Below, one piece after another: positions 1-8,748 of a stretch of DNA of 64,000 nt. Below the pieces are notes generated by a model that saw nothing but the letters and a program-made list of their open reading frames with translations, searched no databases and was not told the origin of the DNA. Source of the DNA: Maricaulis sp047308265 (GTDB taxonomy: Bacteria; Pseudomonadota; Alphaproteobacteria; Caulobacterales; Maricaulaceae); NCBI RefSeq assembly GCF_047308265.1, contig NZ_JBKQWY010000001.1, positions 310,001 to 374,000 on the forward strand, in the 5' to 3' direction. Position numbers and translations under genes: made by a program. Numbering within the stretch: the first letter of the stretch is position 1; every line of letters begins with the position of its first letter.

Positions 1-2
1 CG

Positions 3-272
3 ATTACGTTGACCAGTCTCTATTCCATTGCGGTGTTCGGTGGATTTGGACGCGGTGCGCTCACCTTCCTGGTGCTCAGCCTCGTCTATATCATGCAGTA
101 TGTTCTGCTCTTGCTGGAGGATTATGCCTTGCTGATCGGGGCCGGTCTGTCCTTCACGGCGCTGGCAATCACCATGTATGTGACCCGCCGGATCGATTGG
201 TATGACACGATGAATAACCCGGTCAGCGCGGATATTCCCGCCGTCGCCCCGCCGGCTCAGCCCAAGGGCTAG
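3..272 (+). CDS. creD: CreD-like inner-membrane protein, C-terminal end only
   Basis: The reading frame is open from the left edge, so only the last 89 or so residues are present. They hold two hydrophobic helices separated by the charged turn LLEDYALL, then a TRRIDWY segment and a short Pro/Ala-rich tail. That pattern is typical of the C-terminus of CreD, the inner-membrane protein of the creABCD group whose exact role is unclear (envelope integrity, beta-lactam or colicin tolerance in enterobacteria). A TTG at 9 is internal and not a real start. A strong hairpin terminator follows 36 bp after the stop. The family call rests on recognition of the tail alone. Confidence 0.75.
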   Translation: MTLTSLYSIAVFGGFGRGALTFLVLSLVYIMQYVLLLLEDYALLIGAGLSFTALAITMYVTRRIDWYDTMNNPVSADIPAVAPPAQPKG

Positions 273-307
273 CCGAACCGGGTCTGACGTCTGTCACCCG
301 ATATGAG

Positions 308-336
308 AAAGCCCCGGCCATTGGCCGGGGCTTTTT
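308..336. terminator. Rho-independent terminator, probably bidirectional
   Basis: A 12-bp stem (AAAGCCCCGGCC at 308-319 pairing with 323-334) closes a 3-nt loop and is followed by T residues on the plus strand. The mirror A-run lets it also end the minus-strand gene at 347-598. The same stem sequence recurs after mmsA. Confidence 0.85.
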
Positions 337-346
337 GCTGGGTGCG

Positions 347-598
347 TTAGCGCAAAATGATGCGCGAGAGCACGAAGCTCGTGACGCCCGTTGTGACGGA
401 ATAGATGGAAGACGATGTGTTGAGACCCAAGATCGGGGTGAGTTCACCCAGAGATTGAGCCAAATCGAGCGCGGTTACGGTTTCCACAAGCAGGGGGGCG
501 CTCAGTTTGAAAATCCAGATCAATGATGTCAGCACGACAACTCCAACACCGCTTTTTTTACGGGGTGGCGGGCAGTTTTGAGACTCGGTCATCGTCAT
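347..598 (-). CDS. Small hypothetical membrane protein
   Basis: This 83-residue protein has no family I recognise. The start at 598 is chosen because AGGGAG lies 6 nt upstream on the minus strand; the longer open frame to 694 has no ribosome-binding site. The N-terminus is polar (Pro-Pro-Pro-Arg-Lys-Lys around residues 11-16). Two hydrophobic segments follow, near residues 17-36 and 58-80, the second Ser/Thr-rich, so it is probably a two-pass inner-membrane protein. It is convergent with creD and shares the terminator at 308-336. Confidence 0.5.
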   Translation of the reverse strand: MTMTESQNCPPPRKKSGVGVVVLTSLIWIFKLSAPLLVETVTALDLAQSLGELTPILGLNTSSSIYSVTTGVTSFVLSRIILR

Positions 599-1073
599 GG
601 TCGGCTCCCTTTTCTGACCGTTTCGATGCCATCTTAATAGCCAGATTTTGCCGTGATTGACACAATTCAATATCGGTAAGAATTTGATCTTCAAAGATAA
701 ATTAGAGGGTAGCTATAGCGGGGCCAACCAGCTGGGTAGTCTTCTGGCTCAACCGGTAACGGGGAGTTCTTTTCAGGGGTGATCGCCCCTTGCCGGTCCG
801 GCCCGCTCCTGGTTGATGCTACAAGCGCTCCTTGTTTGATTTGTTGTTCCGGGTATTGGGGAAGCAAGGCCTTGGGCAAAATCTAGGCAAAAACCCCCCA
901 AAACCCCACGAAAGTATCCAAAAATACCGAAAATACCTATTAACCCTAGGCTGTAATCCTCTAGCCTGGAACAGTAGTATCAAGGTGAAATCTGCGAGGG
1001 GTCGCATTCATTTCGGTTATTTGTGTCGAACCATTCGGTTGGGCGCAATAATCGGGCGAGTAGGAGGGAAAGC
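599..1073. other. 475-bp intergenic region, locally AT-rich
   Basis: I find no convincing gene here; the open frames are short and lack ribosome-binding sites. Stretches near 655-710 and 900-960 are clearly AT-richer than the surroundings. Divergent promoters for 347-598 and 1074-2099 must lie here, but no clean -35/-10 pair stands out. A short inverted repeat (AGGGG/CCCCT) lies at 776-791. Confidence 0.5.
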
Positions 1074-2099
1074 ATGCGTGATGGTGCCCATACGCCCTTG
1101 GGTGGCGAGGAAGACATCGATAGCAAGGAGACGCTTGCCCGTCTTTTCGACGCGCGCTTGACGGATAATCCGAGTTGGCTGGAAGCCCTCAAGAACCATC
1201 GGGGATTCCGGATCCCCGGATTTGCAGAGCGTCATGGTCAGCTCTATTCTGCTGTGCAGAAACAAGATCCCACGCTCAACCTTGAACAGGTTTTCCTGGA
1301 TGAGGCGTCGCGTATTTCCGCAGTGCTGGGAACCCGATCAAGTTTGGGGCTGAAGGCTGGCGCCTTTGGTGCATCGCAATATCACAATGCCATCAACAAT
1401 GATGGCGGTTTGCGTCTCGACAAGGCCGTCGTCACGATCCTGACGTTTAACAATCTTGCTCGACCCTTGCTGTCGTCTGAGCTGCTTTTCTCCTGGCACT
1501 CGATTGTGGCCTGCGTCTTTCTCTTTGAACGTGACCTGGGGGGTCTGATCCGGACAGCCGCCAGAGACTTCATGACCCATCATGCCATGCCGTCGGGCGA
1601 GCGTGAAATAGAGAAACGGGATAATCTGGAACGCGCGGTGTCCGAAGTTGTCAGCCGGATCGCTTGGGCGGCTCATCAGGATTCCAAAGTGATTATGGAC
1701 CTGGCCGGGCTGAGCCCGGCCGACGGTGAGTCAAAGAAGGGCAATAAAAAGCGGAGCACCGCATCCTATCCGACATGGAGAGCCATTTACAAAGCGCTGA
1801 TCCAGTATCCCAGTGTGGCACTGGAGTTTCCGGATCCAAAAGTGCGCTACATCCGGCCGCGTCGTGCTGCGGATTCGAATATCGAAGCCGTCGAGAACGA
1901 AACACTGGTCGAACTGCGTCCGATTGAGCGCCCGCCGTTCAACTGGACGGAAAATGATGACCCCGTCTGGGCTCACCCACCCAATATTCCCACGAATTTT
2001 GATCCGTTCGGACCTAAACCGGACACGCGTCTGACAGACCGGGACGAGGTCGAGGCCTCAGGTGTAGCGGGCGGAGGACCGGACGACGCGACGGATTAG
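1074..2099 (+). CDS. Hypothetical protein, family not recognised
   Basis: This is a 341-residue protein. The ATG at 1074 is preferred over a GTG at 1023 because AGGAGGG ends about 6 nt before it. It has no signal peptide and no clear membrane helix. Residues about 60-190 are mixed hydrophobic/charged and look like a helical globular domain. A Lys-rich linker (ESKKGNKKRS) follows, then a short Trp/Tyr-containing helical stretch and a long acidic, Pro/Asp/Glu-rich tail ending DDATD. I cannot assign a function. It overlaps the convergent acyltransferase gene by 4 bp (2096-2099). The AT-rich upstream region hints at acquired DNA, but the gene itself is not obviously odd in composition. Confidence 0.6.
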   Translation: MRDGAHTPLGGEEDIDSKETLARLFDARLTDNPSWLEALKNHRGFRIPGFAERHGQLYSAVQKQDPTLNLEQVFLDEASRISAVLGTRSSLGLKAGAFGASQYHNAINNDGGLRLDKAVVTILTFNNLARPLLSSELLFSWHSIVACVFLFERDLGGLIRTAARDFMTHHAMPSGEREIEKRDNLERAVSEVVSRIAWAAHQDSKVIMDLAGLSPADGESKKGNKKRSTASYPTWRAIYKALIQYPSVALEFPDPKVRYIRPRRAADSNIEAVENETLVELRPIERPPFNWTENDDPVWAHPPNIPTNFDPFGPKPDTRLTDRDEVEASGVAGGGPDDATD

Positions 2100-2941
2100 C
2101 GTGTCCAAGCCATGCGTTCGCAGATGTCTCGGACCATTTCGGTGATCTCGGCATCTGTGGCCCCCTGGGCGGCAACGTCGATAGGCTTGCCAAAATCGAG
2201 TTGATAGCGTGCCTTTGCCTTGCCCATCAGACCGTGGAAAATAGTCATGTCCTTGAGCTCTTCATTGATCTGCGCGAGCACGTAGTACAGAATTGGCATG
2301 CGCTGGCGGACGGCCATGGGGATCAGCGGCACACCAAATTTTCGGGCCAGACTCACACCGGTCGGGGCCCAGGGGCGTTCGGCCAGTCGCCAGTGTTTCC
2401 AGCTCCATTCCGACATGCGTCCGGAGGGGAAGATCACCACGCATTTTCCGGCCTTGAACTCGGCAAATGTGCGTTTGAGCACATCACGGCTTTGCTGGCG
2501 TGAGCGCTCCTGATCGCGCCACTCCACCGGAATAATGCGTTCTTCCAGACCAGGGCAGACTTTCAACGCGTCGCGGTTGGCAAAAAACACCATGTCCGGG
2601 CGTTTGGCCTTGAGCGCATCCCACAGGGCCAGGCCGTCGGCAATGCCGCCAGGATGATTGGCGATAATCACGCAGGCCCCGGTTTCGGGAATGTGATCGA
2701 GACCGGATGTGTGGACGTTCAGGTCCAGAAAGCTAGCGGCCCAGTCAAAGCACTGTGTACCGGTCATGGGGGAGATGGTGTCGGCCATCGCGACCGCCCG
2801 GTTATAGCCCAGCAGGGGATAGCCCAACGTCTTCACCAGCGGCCATAAGGGCGTGTGGATGAGCTTGGGGGCCCGGTCTTCGATCAGCTCGTCGACAATA
2901 TGCTGGGCCGGCTGAACCGGCAGGGATTCGATATGAGTCAT
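2096..2941 (-). CDS. 1-acylglycerol-3-phosphate acyltransferase-like (PlsC domain) protein
   Basis: This 281-residue protein carries the glycerolipid acyltransferase signature: the catalytic block NHPGGIADG (His, with the Asp one residue further away than in classic HX4D) and downstream FPSGRMSEW, the substrate-binding block. It has no predicted membrane anchor at its N-terminus. Family members transfer acyl groups from acyl-ACP or acyl-CoA to lysophospholipids, ornithine lipids or similar acceptors at the inner face of the membrane. The variant spacing resembles haemolysin/OlsA-like acyltransferases more than housekeeping PlsC, so the true acceptor is uncertain. Confidence 0.75.
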   Translation of the reverse strand: MTHIESLPVQPAQHIVDELIEDRAPKLIHTPLWPLVKTLGYPLLGYNRAVAMADTISPMTGTQCFDWAASFLDLNVHTSGLDHIPETGACVIIANHPGGIADGLALWDALKAKRPDMVFFANRDALKVCPGLEERIIPVEWRDQERSRQQSRDVLKRTFAEFKAGKCVVIFPSGRMSEWSWKHWRLAERPWAPTGVSLARKFGVPLIPMAVRQRMPILYYVLAQINEELKDMTIFHGLMGKAKARYQLDFGKPIDVAAQGATDAEITEMVRDICERMAWTR

Positions 2942-3122
2942 GACGCTAAAAACACCGGGAGCTTAGCCTTCGACAAGTTGTTTTGCATGACGCAGCTGCG
3001 AGATCGGTACCGATAATTGCAGCGCTTCTGTGCTGCTCCTGCGAATAACTGCGCCGCATGCGTCGCAAAAATGTAACCCGTCTGTCATCAGATAGTTCGA
3101 AAGCCCTCGTAGTGACACGCGC

Positions 3123-3467
3123 ATGACTGATCGTGACGCACTCGCGGGCTTTGCAGCCCTGTCCCATCCGGTTCGGCTGATGCTGTTCCGTGAATTGGCT
3201 TCTTGCGCACCGCAAGGTGTTCCAGCCGGCCAGTTGGCCGAGCGTTTTGATGTGCCGCCGTCCACAATGACCGGCCATCTGCAATCGCTTGAACGCGCCG
3301 GCCTGTTGAGCTCTGAACGTCGCTCGCGCTCCATCCTGTACGCGTTGAACATGACCGGTGCCCGCTCGCTGGTTGACTATCTCGTCCATGATTGTTGTGC
3401 TGGCCGCTCCGACATCTGTGGTCCGGCGGGTTCGGTTGAGCCGCTGGCCATGCAGGAAGCCTCCTAG
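3123..3467 (+). CDS. arsR: ArsR-family metalloregulator (arsenite-type)
   Basis: This 114-residue winged-helix repressor has the ArsR core (LSHPVRLMLFRELA, recognition helix near PPSTMTGHLQSLERAGLL, wing RRSRSILYAL). It lacks the classic ELCVCDL sensor. Instead it has a Cys-Cys pair at residues 91-92 and a third Cys at 99, close to the C-terminal arsenite site known for Acidithiobacillus-type ArsR proteins. It is followed 33 bp later by arsC, so it most likely represses its own operon and releases DNA on binding As(III). I see no clear operator; TTCGAA near 3098 is a weak candidate. Confidence 0.85.
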   Translation: MTDRDALAGFAALSHPVRLMLFRELASCAPQGVPAGQLAERFDVPPSTMTGHLQSLERAGLLSSERRSRSILYALNMTGARSLVDYLVHDCCAGRSDICGPAGSVEPLAMQEAS

Positions 3468-3500
3468 TCTCCTCGGCTCCTGATAAACTGGAGATTTGCT

Positions 3501-3995
3501 GTGAGCACGCCCACAGTCCTGTTTCTGTGTACAGGCAATTCGGCTCGATCCATTCTGGCTGAAAGCCTGCTGAATACCCTGGGTGCCGGACGGTTTAGCG
3601 CTGTGTCCGCAGGATCCTTTCCCAAGGGGCAGGTCCATCCAGCGGCGCTCGCTCTGCTCGAGCGCAAGGGGCATGACCTGACCGGTTTGCGGTCCAAGAG
3701 CTGGGATGAATTCGGAACGGGACCGGACGCTGCGCCGATCGATTACATCTTCACGGTATGTGACGCTGCGGCGGCAGAAACCTGCCCGGTCTGGCCCGGA
3801 CGACCTTCATCCGCCCATTGGGGTATTCCCGACCCCGCGGCGGTCGAACCGGCCGGCCCGGAACAGGACGCGGCATTTGAAACGGCCTACGTCCAGATGG
3901 AGCGTCGTATTCGCGCTTTTCTCGCTTTGTTTGACGGCGAGACACCGGCCGATCTGACGGCCGAACTCAAGGCGATCGGCCAGATCCGCGATTAA
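3501..3995 (+). CDS. arsC: Arsenate reductase, low-molecular-weight phosphatase type
   Basis: This 164-residue protein starts with the P-loop FLCTGNSARS, giving the Cys10-X5-Arg16 active site of LMW tyrosine phosphatases and thioredoxin-coupled arsenate reductases. Cys87 and Cys95 match the shuttle cysteine pair of the pI258-type ArsC, and the general-acid Asp lies in the IPDPAAVEP segment. These cysteines favour arsenate reduction over tyrosine phosphatase activity. With arsR upstream this is a minimal arsenic operon. No arsenite efflux gene (arsB/acr3) is adjacent, so export would depend on a gene elsewhere. Confidence 0.85.
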   Translation: MSTPTVLFLCTGNSARSILAESLLNTLGAGRFSAVSAGSFPKGQVHPAALALLERKGHDLTGLRSKSWDEFGTGPDAAPIDYIFTVCDAAAAETCPVWPGRPSSAHWGIPDPAAVEPAGPEQDAAFETAYVQMERRIRAFLALFDGETPADLTAELKAIGQIRD

Positions 3996-4021
3996 AACCA
4001 TCCCTGTCGGGTCGGGCCCGG

Positions 4022-4774
4022 TCAGGTCGCGTCCAGTCGGTTATCTTCAGTCAAGCCCGTGCGACCTCCCCTGCGCTCGCTAGGCCCGCCGCGGCCTCGG
4101 GCCCCAGGGCCGCCGCGTTGTGATCCGGGTTGCGCCATCAGGGGCTGGCAATGCGACGGCGCAGACCCCTGGGCCAAGGGCTCGAACTGAAAGGCGTCGG
4201 CGCGCGCTTGCACCTCGGACTTCTGGGTATCGTCAAGCATCGTTTCGATCTCGCGCTCCATACTTGCATCCAGGCGATCCAACCCCATCAGGATCTCTCG
4301 GCGGTTGGAGCGATAGACGCGAGCCCAAAAGGCCGCTTCGAGGTGTGCAGCCGGTGTTCCGAAAGCCCAATAGGCCATTGCAAGCTCGGACTGTGCGGCG
4401 GGCCAGCCTGCCTGCGCAGCCCGGGTGAGCCGGTCGAGACCTTCTGTCTTGTATTCATCCTGAAGGAGAGGCGGGGTTGCTTCATCGTCTGCCAGGGCCA
4501 GGGCGCTGACACCGGCCAGATATTCTGCGATCTCGTAGCCGCGTCCCAGGCTGGCATAGCAACGCAGGACGGGGAGCGCATCTCGATATCGTCCCTGCTC
4601 CACCATCACGCTGGCGCGGGTGAAGGGGTCACTTGTGCCCCGACCAGGTCTGTCGTCATGAGGGGACCCGTCTCGCATCATCTGCCCGCCGGCGCGGTGT
4701 GGGGTATCTGCACCGGAGGTACAGGCCGACAGGGAGATAACGGCAAGCGAGACGAGTAAGGGGACACGTTTCAT
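4022..4774 (-). CDS. Lipoprotein, helical-repeat type, function unknown
   Basis: The 250-residue product has a lipoprotein signal peptide ending LSAC, with the lipid-attached Cys at residue 18. A disordered His/Asp/Gly-rich stretch follows. Residues about 55-165 form a helical region with Sel1/TPR-like spacing (GRYRDALPVL, AAQAGWPAAQSELAMAYWAFG). The C-terminal 40 residues are Gly/Arg/Pro-rich and look unstructured. It may be a periplasmic-facing scaffold. The partial Sel1-like character is a judgement from the sequence rather than a firm domain match. Confidence 0.6.
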   Translation of the reverse strand: MKRVPLLVSLAVISLSACTSGADTPHRAGGQMMRDGSPHDDRPGRGTSDPFTRASVMVEQGRYRDALPVLRCYASLGRGYEIAEYLAGVSALALADDEATPPLLQDEYKTEGLDRLTRAAQAGWPAAQSELAMAYWAFGTPAAHLEAAFWARVYRSNRREILMGLDRLDASMEREIETMLDDTQKSEVQARADAFQFEPLAQGSAPSHCQPLMAQPGSQRGGPGARGRGGPSERRGGRTGLTEDNRLDAT

Positions 4775-4840
4775 TCAGACAAATATCCTGTCGTGGCACA
4801 AGTGACATACGTACTACGGCCAGCTTCGGACAATCCGTCG

Positions 4841-4876
4841 AAAAAAGAAAAACCCCCGGCCGAGGCGGCCGGGGGT
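4841..4876 (-). terminator. Rho-independent terminator of the autotransporter gene
   Basis: CCCCCGGCC at 4853-4861 pairs with 4867-4875 across a 5-nt loop. Read on the minus strand, it is followed by a T-rich run (complement of the A-run 4841-4852). It lies 25 bp beyond the autotransporter stop. Confidence 0.85.
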
Positions 4877-4900
4877 TGATCAGGTCAAAATGAGATCTGA

Positions 4901-7900
4901 CTAGAACGGCATCTGGTAGTTCACCGTGAAGACTTCCGCCTCGAGGAATTCACGATCGTAATCCACCTCATAAGAGGCAGAGACTTCGGCGCCCCAGGGC
5001 AGTTCCGTAGACACGCTGGCAGCAACTTCCTGCCAGCTTGTACCGACGTCCAGACCGGTTTCGAAGCCGACCGTTGCGGCTGTCCCATTCACAAGTGACA
5101 ACCGATAGGCTTCCCGATCATCGCCAAACTCCTTCGCGCCGCCGACATAGAGGCCGGCAGTGAAAGAGTCGCCGACCCAGCTGAGCACACCGCCACCACG
5201 GCCAACCGTGGAATAGGTCGAGCGTTCCTGGATCGTGCCATTACCCAATCCCGGGGTGAGCGGCGCGGCGTCGTAATCGATCTGCCAGGACGAAATGCTA
5301 GCCATGGGTACAAAGCGCCAGCCGGTTTCACCGCGACGATTATCCCACTGCACGTGAGCGCTGATGCCGGTGCTGTCGGCGTCATGATCCGACGCAATGG
5401 TCGTTGCCACATTGCCCAATGTCGCGGTGCGCGTGCCATTGTGCTCGTGTTGCGCCGCATTGATGTTGATCGTTGCCAGGAGACCACTGCGGGTATAGCT
5501 GGCAAAGGCGTTGACCTGGGTGGTGGTGACGCTGGAGCTGGAATTGCCCAGGGCGCTTCCTGCTTCGGTATCACCGTCGGCCCAGCCAAAGGCGGCACCG
5601 ATCCGCAGGGAATCTGTCACCGCATAATCACCACCCAACAGGGCGAATTCGCCGTCCAGATCGCTCTGCGCCATGTTGGCAAAGGTCAGGGTTTCGCCCG
5701 AGATGACACCGGCGGAGCCAAAGGCGCGGAACCCATATCCATTGCGTTCGTGATCACCGTGGCCATCGATGGCGCTGGACATGGCCGAAGCCGCCAGAAC
5801 CGGCGATTGGCCAAACACACGTGCATTGCCGTTCAGGCTTTTGCCGCGTTGGGACAGAGAGGCCATGGCGATATCCGTGGAGCTCACGGACTGGTAGGTA
5901 GAGGAGCTGACGCCCAGCTGCTCGCTCAGAGCCGAAGACAGCGCGTCCAGTTGGCTGCGGACATTCCGGTCAAACTGAACCGCGTCATGCGGTGTCAGTG
6001 TGTCGAAGGCCGTTGTCAGATCATCGCCCTGCAGCAGATCGACAACGCCGTAGAGTGTCGCCAGGTCGGCATAGTAGTCGTCCCGGAAGGCGTCCAGTGC
6101 GGAACCCCAGGTCTCCTGAGCGCCGTTCGTGAAGGACGCCTGGCTGCTGAAGTCTGCAGCCATCAGCTCGATGGACAGGCTGCCATTCTCTTGGCTGAGG
6201 ATCGGGGTCAGAACGCCCGGCAGATCCGTGATTGCGGCGAAATCACCGATCATCTCGCCGGACACTGTCAGGAAGGTGAAAGAGTCACCATAACGCGGGA
6301 CATAACCACCGACCGGGTTGAGAGCCAGAAGGCCATCGATCGACGCGTCACCCAGAATGTTGAAGTGGTCGCTTCCACTTCCATCAAAATCGATGACCAG
6401 GCCACCGCCGAGAGTTTGAACGTAATCGCCCCACAGGGTCAGTTCACCCACTCCGCCGACTTCACCTGGGTTGACCGCACCGGCCACGTTCCAAAGAGCA
6501 GAGGTGTTGAGCAGGCCAGAGCCGGACAGCATGCCCTGGGCGAGCATGTATTCGCGGGCGTTGACGACACCATTGATCTCAACGTCACCGGCGAACTGGT
6601 TGAACGCGATCAGTGTGTTGAAGACATAGTTCTCGCCAACGACGAGAGCGGCATCGGTGTGGGAGATGGTGAAGCCATCCAGCTCCACATTCATATCCAC
6701 CGTGGTGGTGCCGGCCCGGGACAGGTTTACGTCGTAGAAGCGGGCCGTGGTGCCGCTGGCCGCACCCTGGAAGGTTCCATAGGTACCAAAATCATTGTTT
6801 GGAACCCAACCTGCCGGCAGTTGGGCAATCAGATCGCTGGAGACGCCATTGAGCGCGGCCAGCGGATCCGAGACATTCACGTTACCCGTCTTGTTGAGCG
6901 AGTCTAAGACATTGACCTGAGCACCTGTGACAGCAGCATCTGGTGTGAAGCCCGGCAAAGTCGCCGTTCCAACCGCATTGGTCGCCGCCACGCCGGTAGA
7001 GGCCGTTGTGAATGTGTTGGCATCTGTGGCTGCAGAGCCTTCACCCTCTGTAGCCTGGCCACGCGCACGGATGTCGGACACTGTGGTGTCGAGGATTGTG
7101 CCCCAGGCCGGGTCCTGGGTGCCCAGAGCCCCGGTCAGATCGGTTGGCGCATCCGGATTGGTGCCGTTGACGGCATTGCCTTCAGCATCGAGGACATAAT
7201 AGTTGGGGTCCAGATCCTGTTGCCAGTGGCTGGCATCCGACCAGTTGCCATCACCTTCGACGGCGCTGGCGTAAACCATCGGGTTCGAGTCAATGATCCA
7301 GTTCTGATAGAGGAAGAGGGGGTTGTAGTAGCTGACATCACCATATCCGCCGTTCGGGCTGGTGAAGCCCCAGCCACCGGACAGGACGCCAAGGATCAGG
7401 TTCTGCCCGCCGATATTGGCGAACATGGCCGATCCGGAATCACCCCCTGCAGTGCCGGTCTCGCCATCGGTCGCGCCACCACCGAACCAGTTGATGTTGT
7501 CCGTGCCCAGGAAGACGGAGCTATTGTCGAAGGTCACCAGGCCGGTATTGTCATTGCCGCCAAAGGCCGAGAAACACACATAGTCATTGTCGCCGGCGAA
7601 CACGGCGCCCCGCGCACAATCCTCTTCGTCGCGGTCCGGGCGGTCGAAATCCATGTGATAGAGAAGCTGGCCGCCGCTTGGGCCGACCAGATTGCTCCAC
7701 AGACCGGGACCATGGCCGAAGAGACCCGCCAGGAAATCATCCTGGGAGAATAGGCCATCGAGCATGTTGGTGCCCGCGCGGCGACGCCAGTCGATGTCAC
7801 CGAAATCACCACCGCTTCCGGTACCGTGGCGGCCGTAGCCAACCGTTGAAACGGCCGTGGTTTCCGTGACCGGAGAGAACAGCATGCCATAGGTTGGCAG

Positions 7901-8383
7901 GCCGATCGCTGGCGTGTCCAAAGTCGCCATGGCCACATCGGCGCCCGGGAAGGGCAGGCCCTGATTGGTCACGGTCTGAACCTGGAGGACGTTATAGGCC
8001 AGCAGATCGGTATTGGTCTGGAATCCGCGGTTAAACCAGTCGACAATGCCCGGGAAGGCGTCTGGCGCAAAACTGAACACCATGCCCGTGCCGCCGAAAT
8101 TCGAGCCATAGGCCTCATCCGGCAGATTGTCGACACAGTGTGCGGCGAAGATCACGGTGCGTGCATTAACCAGCTGACCCGTACACACAAAGCCGTTGGA
8201 GAACATCATGCCCACGCCGGCCCACTGATTATTGACGTCAAACGCACCATCCGGCCCAATATCATCCCGAACGGGCAGGGCGTTGGCTGCGCCTGCAGCG
8301 ATCAGCGCAATGGCAGACGCGCTGGCGGCCATAAGGCCTTTCAGACCAAGTCGGCTCATTGTGTCCAAGTTTTGTTTTTTCAT
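4901..8383 (-). CDS. Autotransporter with trypsin-like serine protease passenger
   Basis: I start the protein at 8383 (1160 residues) because AGAGGGG lies about 9 nt upstream and the new N-terminus is a clean signal peptide ending near ANA (residue 35). The frame extends to 8482, but without these signals. The passenger carries a chymotrypsin-fold catalytic triad: AAHC (His82), ADVAMATL (Asp149) and GGDSGSAMF (Ser316). The middle is a Gly/Asn/Asp-rich region expected to form a beta-helix. Roughly the last 270 residues are an autotransporter beta-barrel with alternating strands, ending in the outer-membrane signature NYQMPF. The protein probably secretes a surface or released protease. It is monocistronic and followed by its own terminator. 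The substrate is unknown. Confidence 0.85.
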   Translation of the reverse strand: MKKQNLDTMSRLGLKGLMAASASAIALIAAGAANALPVRDDIGPDGAFDVNNQWAGVGMMFSNGFVCTGQLVNARTVIFAAHCVDNLPDEAYGSNFGGTGMVFSFAPDAFPGIVDWFNRGFQTNTDLLAYNVLQVQTVTNQGLPFPGADVAMATLDTPAIGLPTYGMLFSPVTETTAVSTVGYGRHGTGSGGDFGDIDWRRRAGTNMLDGLFSQDDFLAGLFGHGPGLWSNLVGPSGGQLLYHMDFDRPDRDEEDCARGAVFAGDNDYVCFSAFGGNDNTGLVTFDNSSVFLGTDNINWFGGGATDGETGTAGGDSGSAMFANIGGQNLILGVLSGGWGFTSPNGGYGDVSYYNPLFLYQNWIIDSNPMVYASAVEGDGNWSDASHWQQDLDPNYYVLDAEGNAVNGTNPDAPTDLTGALGTQDPAWGTILDTTVSDIRARGQATEGEGSAATDANTFTTASTGVAATNAVGTATLPGFTPDAAVTGAQVNVLDSLNKTGNVNVSDPLAALNGVSSDLIAQLPAGWVPNNDFGTYGTFQGAASGTTARFYDVNLSRAGTTTVDMNVELDGFTISHTDAALVVGENYVFNTLIAFNQFAGDVEINGVVNAREYMLAQGMLSGSGLLNTSALWNVAGAVNPGEVGGVGELTLWGDYVQTLGGGLVIDFDGSGSDHFNILGDASIDGLLALNPVGGYVPRYGDSFTFLTVSGEMIGDFAAITDLPGVLTPILSQENGSLSIELMAADFSSQASFTNGAQETWGSALDAFRDDYYADLATLYGVVDLLQGDDLTTAFDTLTPHDAVQFDRNVRSQLDALSSALSEQLGVSSSTYQSVSSTDIAMASLSQRGKSLNGNARVFGQSPVLAASAMSSAIDGHGDHERNGYGFRAFGSAGVISGETLTFANMAQSDLDGEFALLGGDYAVTDSLRIGAAFGWADGDTEAGSALGNSSSSVTTTQVNAFASYTRSGLLATININAAQHEHNGTRTATLGNVATTIASDHDADSTGISAHVQWDNRRGETGWRFVPMASISSWQIDYDAAPLTPGLGNGTIQERSTYSTVGRGGGVLSWVGDSFTAGLYVGGAKEFGDDREAYRLSLVNGTAATVGFETGLDVGTSWQEVAASVSTELPWGAEVSASYEVDYDREFLEAEVFTVNYQMPF

Positions 8384-8748
8384 ACTCAAAATCCCCTCTG
8401 AGTTTCCCCTGATGCCCGTCTGTAGGGCGACGGACAAAGCGTTTTTCGCCATATTCCAGATGACAGGGCGCGTCTGCCTCAATCATGGACACAAGGCTTG
8501 TTGGCGCAACAATCCAAGCGTGCATGAATGGGCGGCCGCCCCACATATCCTGCCGATAATTTGAAGCGGTATGAAACTACGGTCAAGGGATTGTGAGCGG
8601 CTTTGAGCGCGATAGCGATACCAAAGTGCGGTTGCGGCCCAGCCGCTGGTCTCGACACCGGTGAGGCGATGATCTACACGGGCTGAAAATTCCGGACCGT
8701 GTGGTTTGGCCGCACGAAAACACCACAATCCCCGGGGAGTAGGATTAA
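8384..8748. other. 365-bp divergent intergenic region (autotransporter / mmsA)
   Basis: This region holds the 5' leaders of two divergent genes. I see no additional gene. GTGTGGTTT at 8699-8707 faces AAACACCAC at 8718-8726 as an imperfect inverted repeat just before mmsA, a weak operator candidate. No sigma70 promoter is convincing by eye. Confidence 0.4.

Noticed and set aside
5354..6907. 517-codon plus-strand open frame inside the autotransporter gene
   Set aside because: It is antisense to a well-supported protein with signal peptide, triad and barrel; its translation shows no family and no ribosome-binding site.
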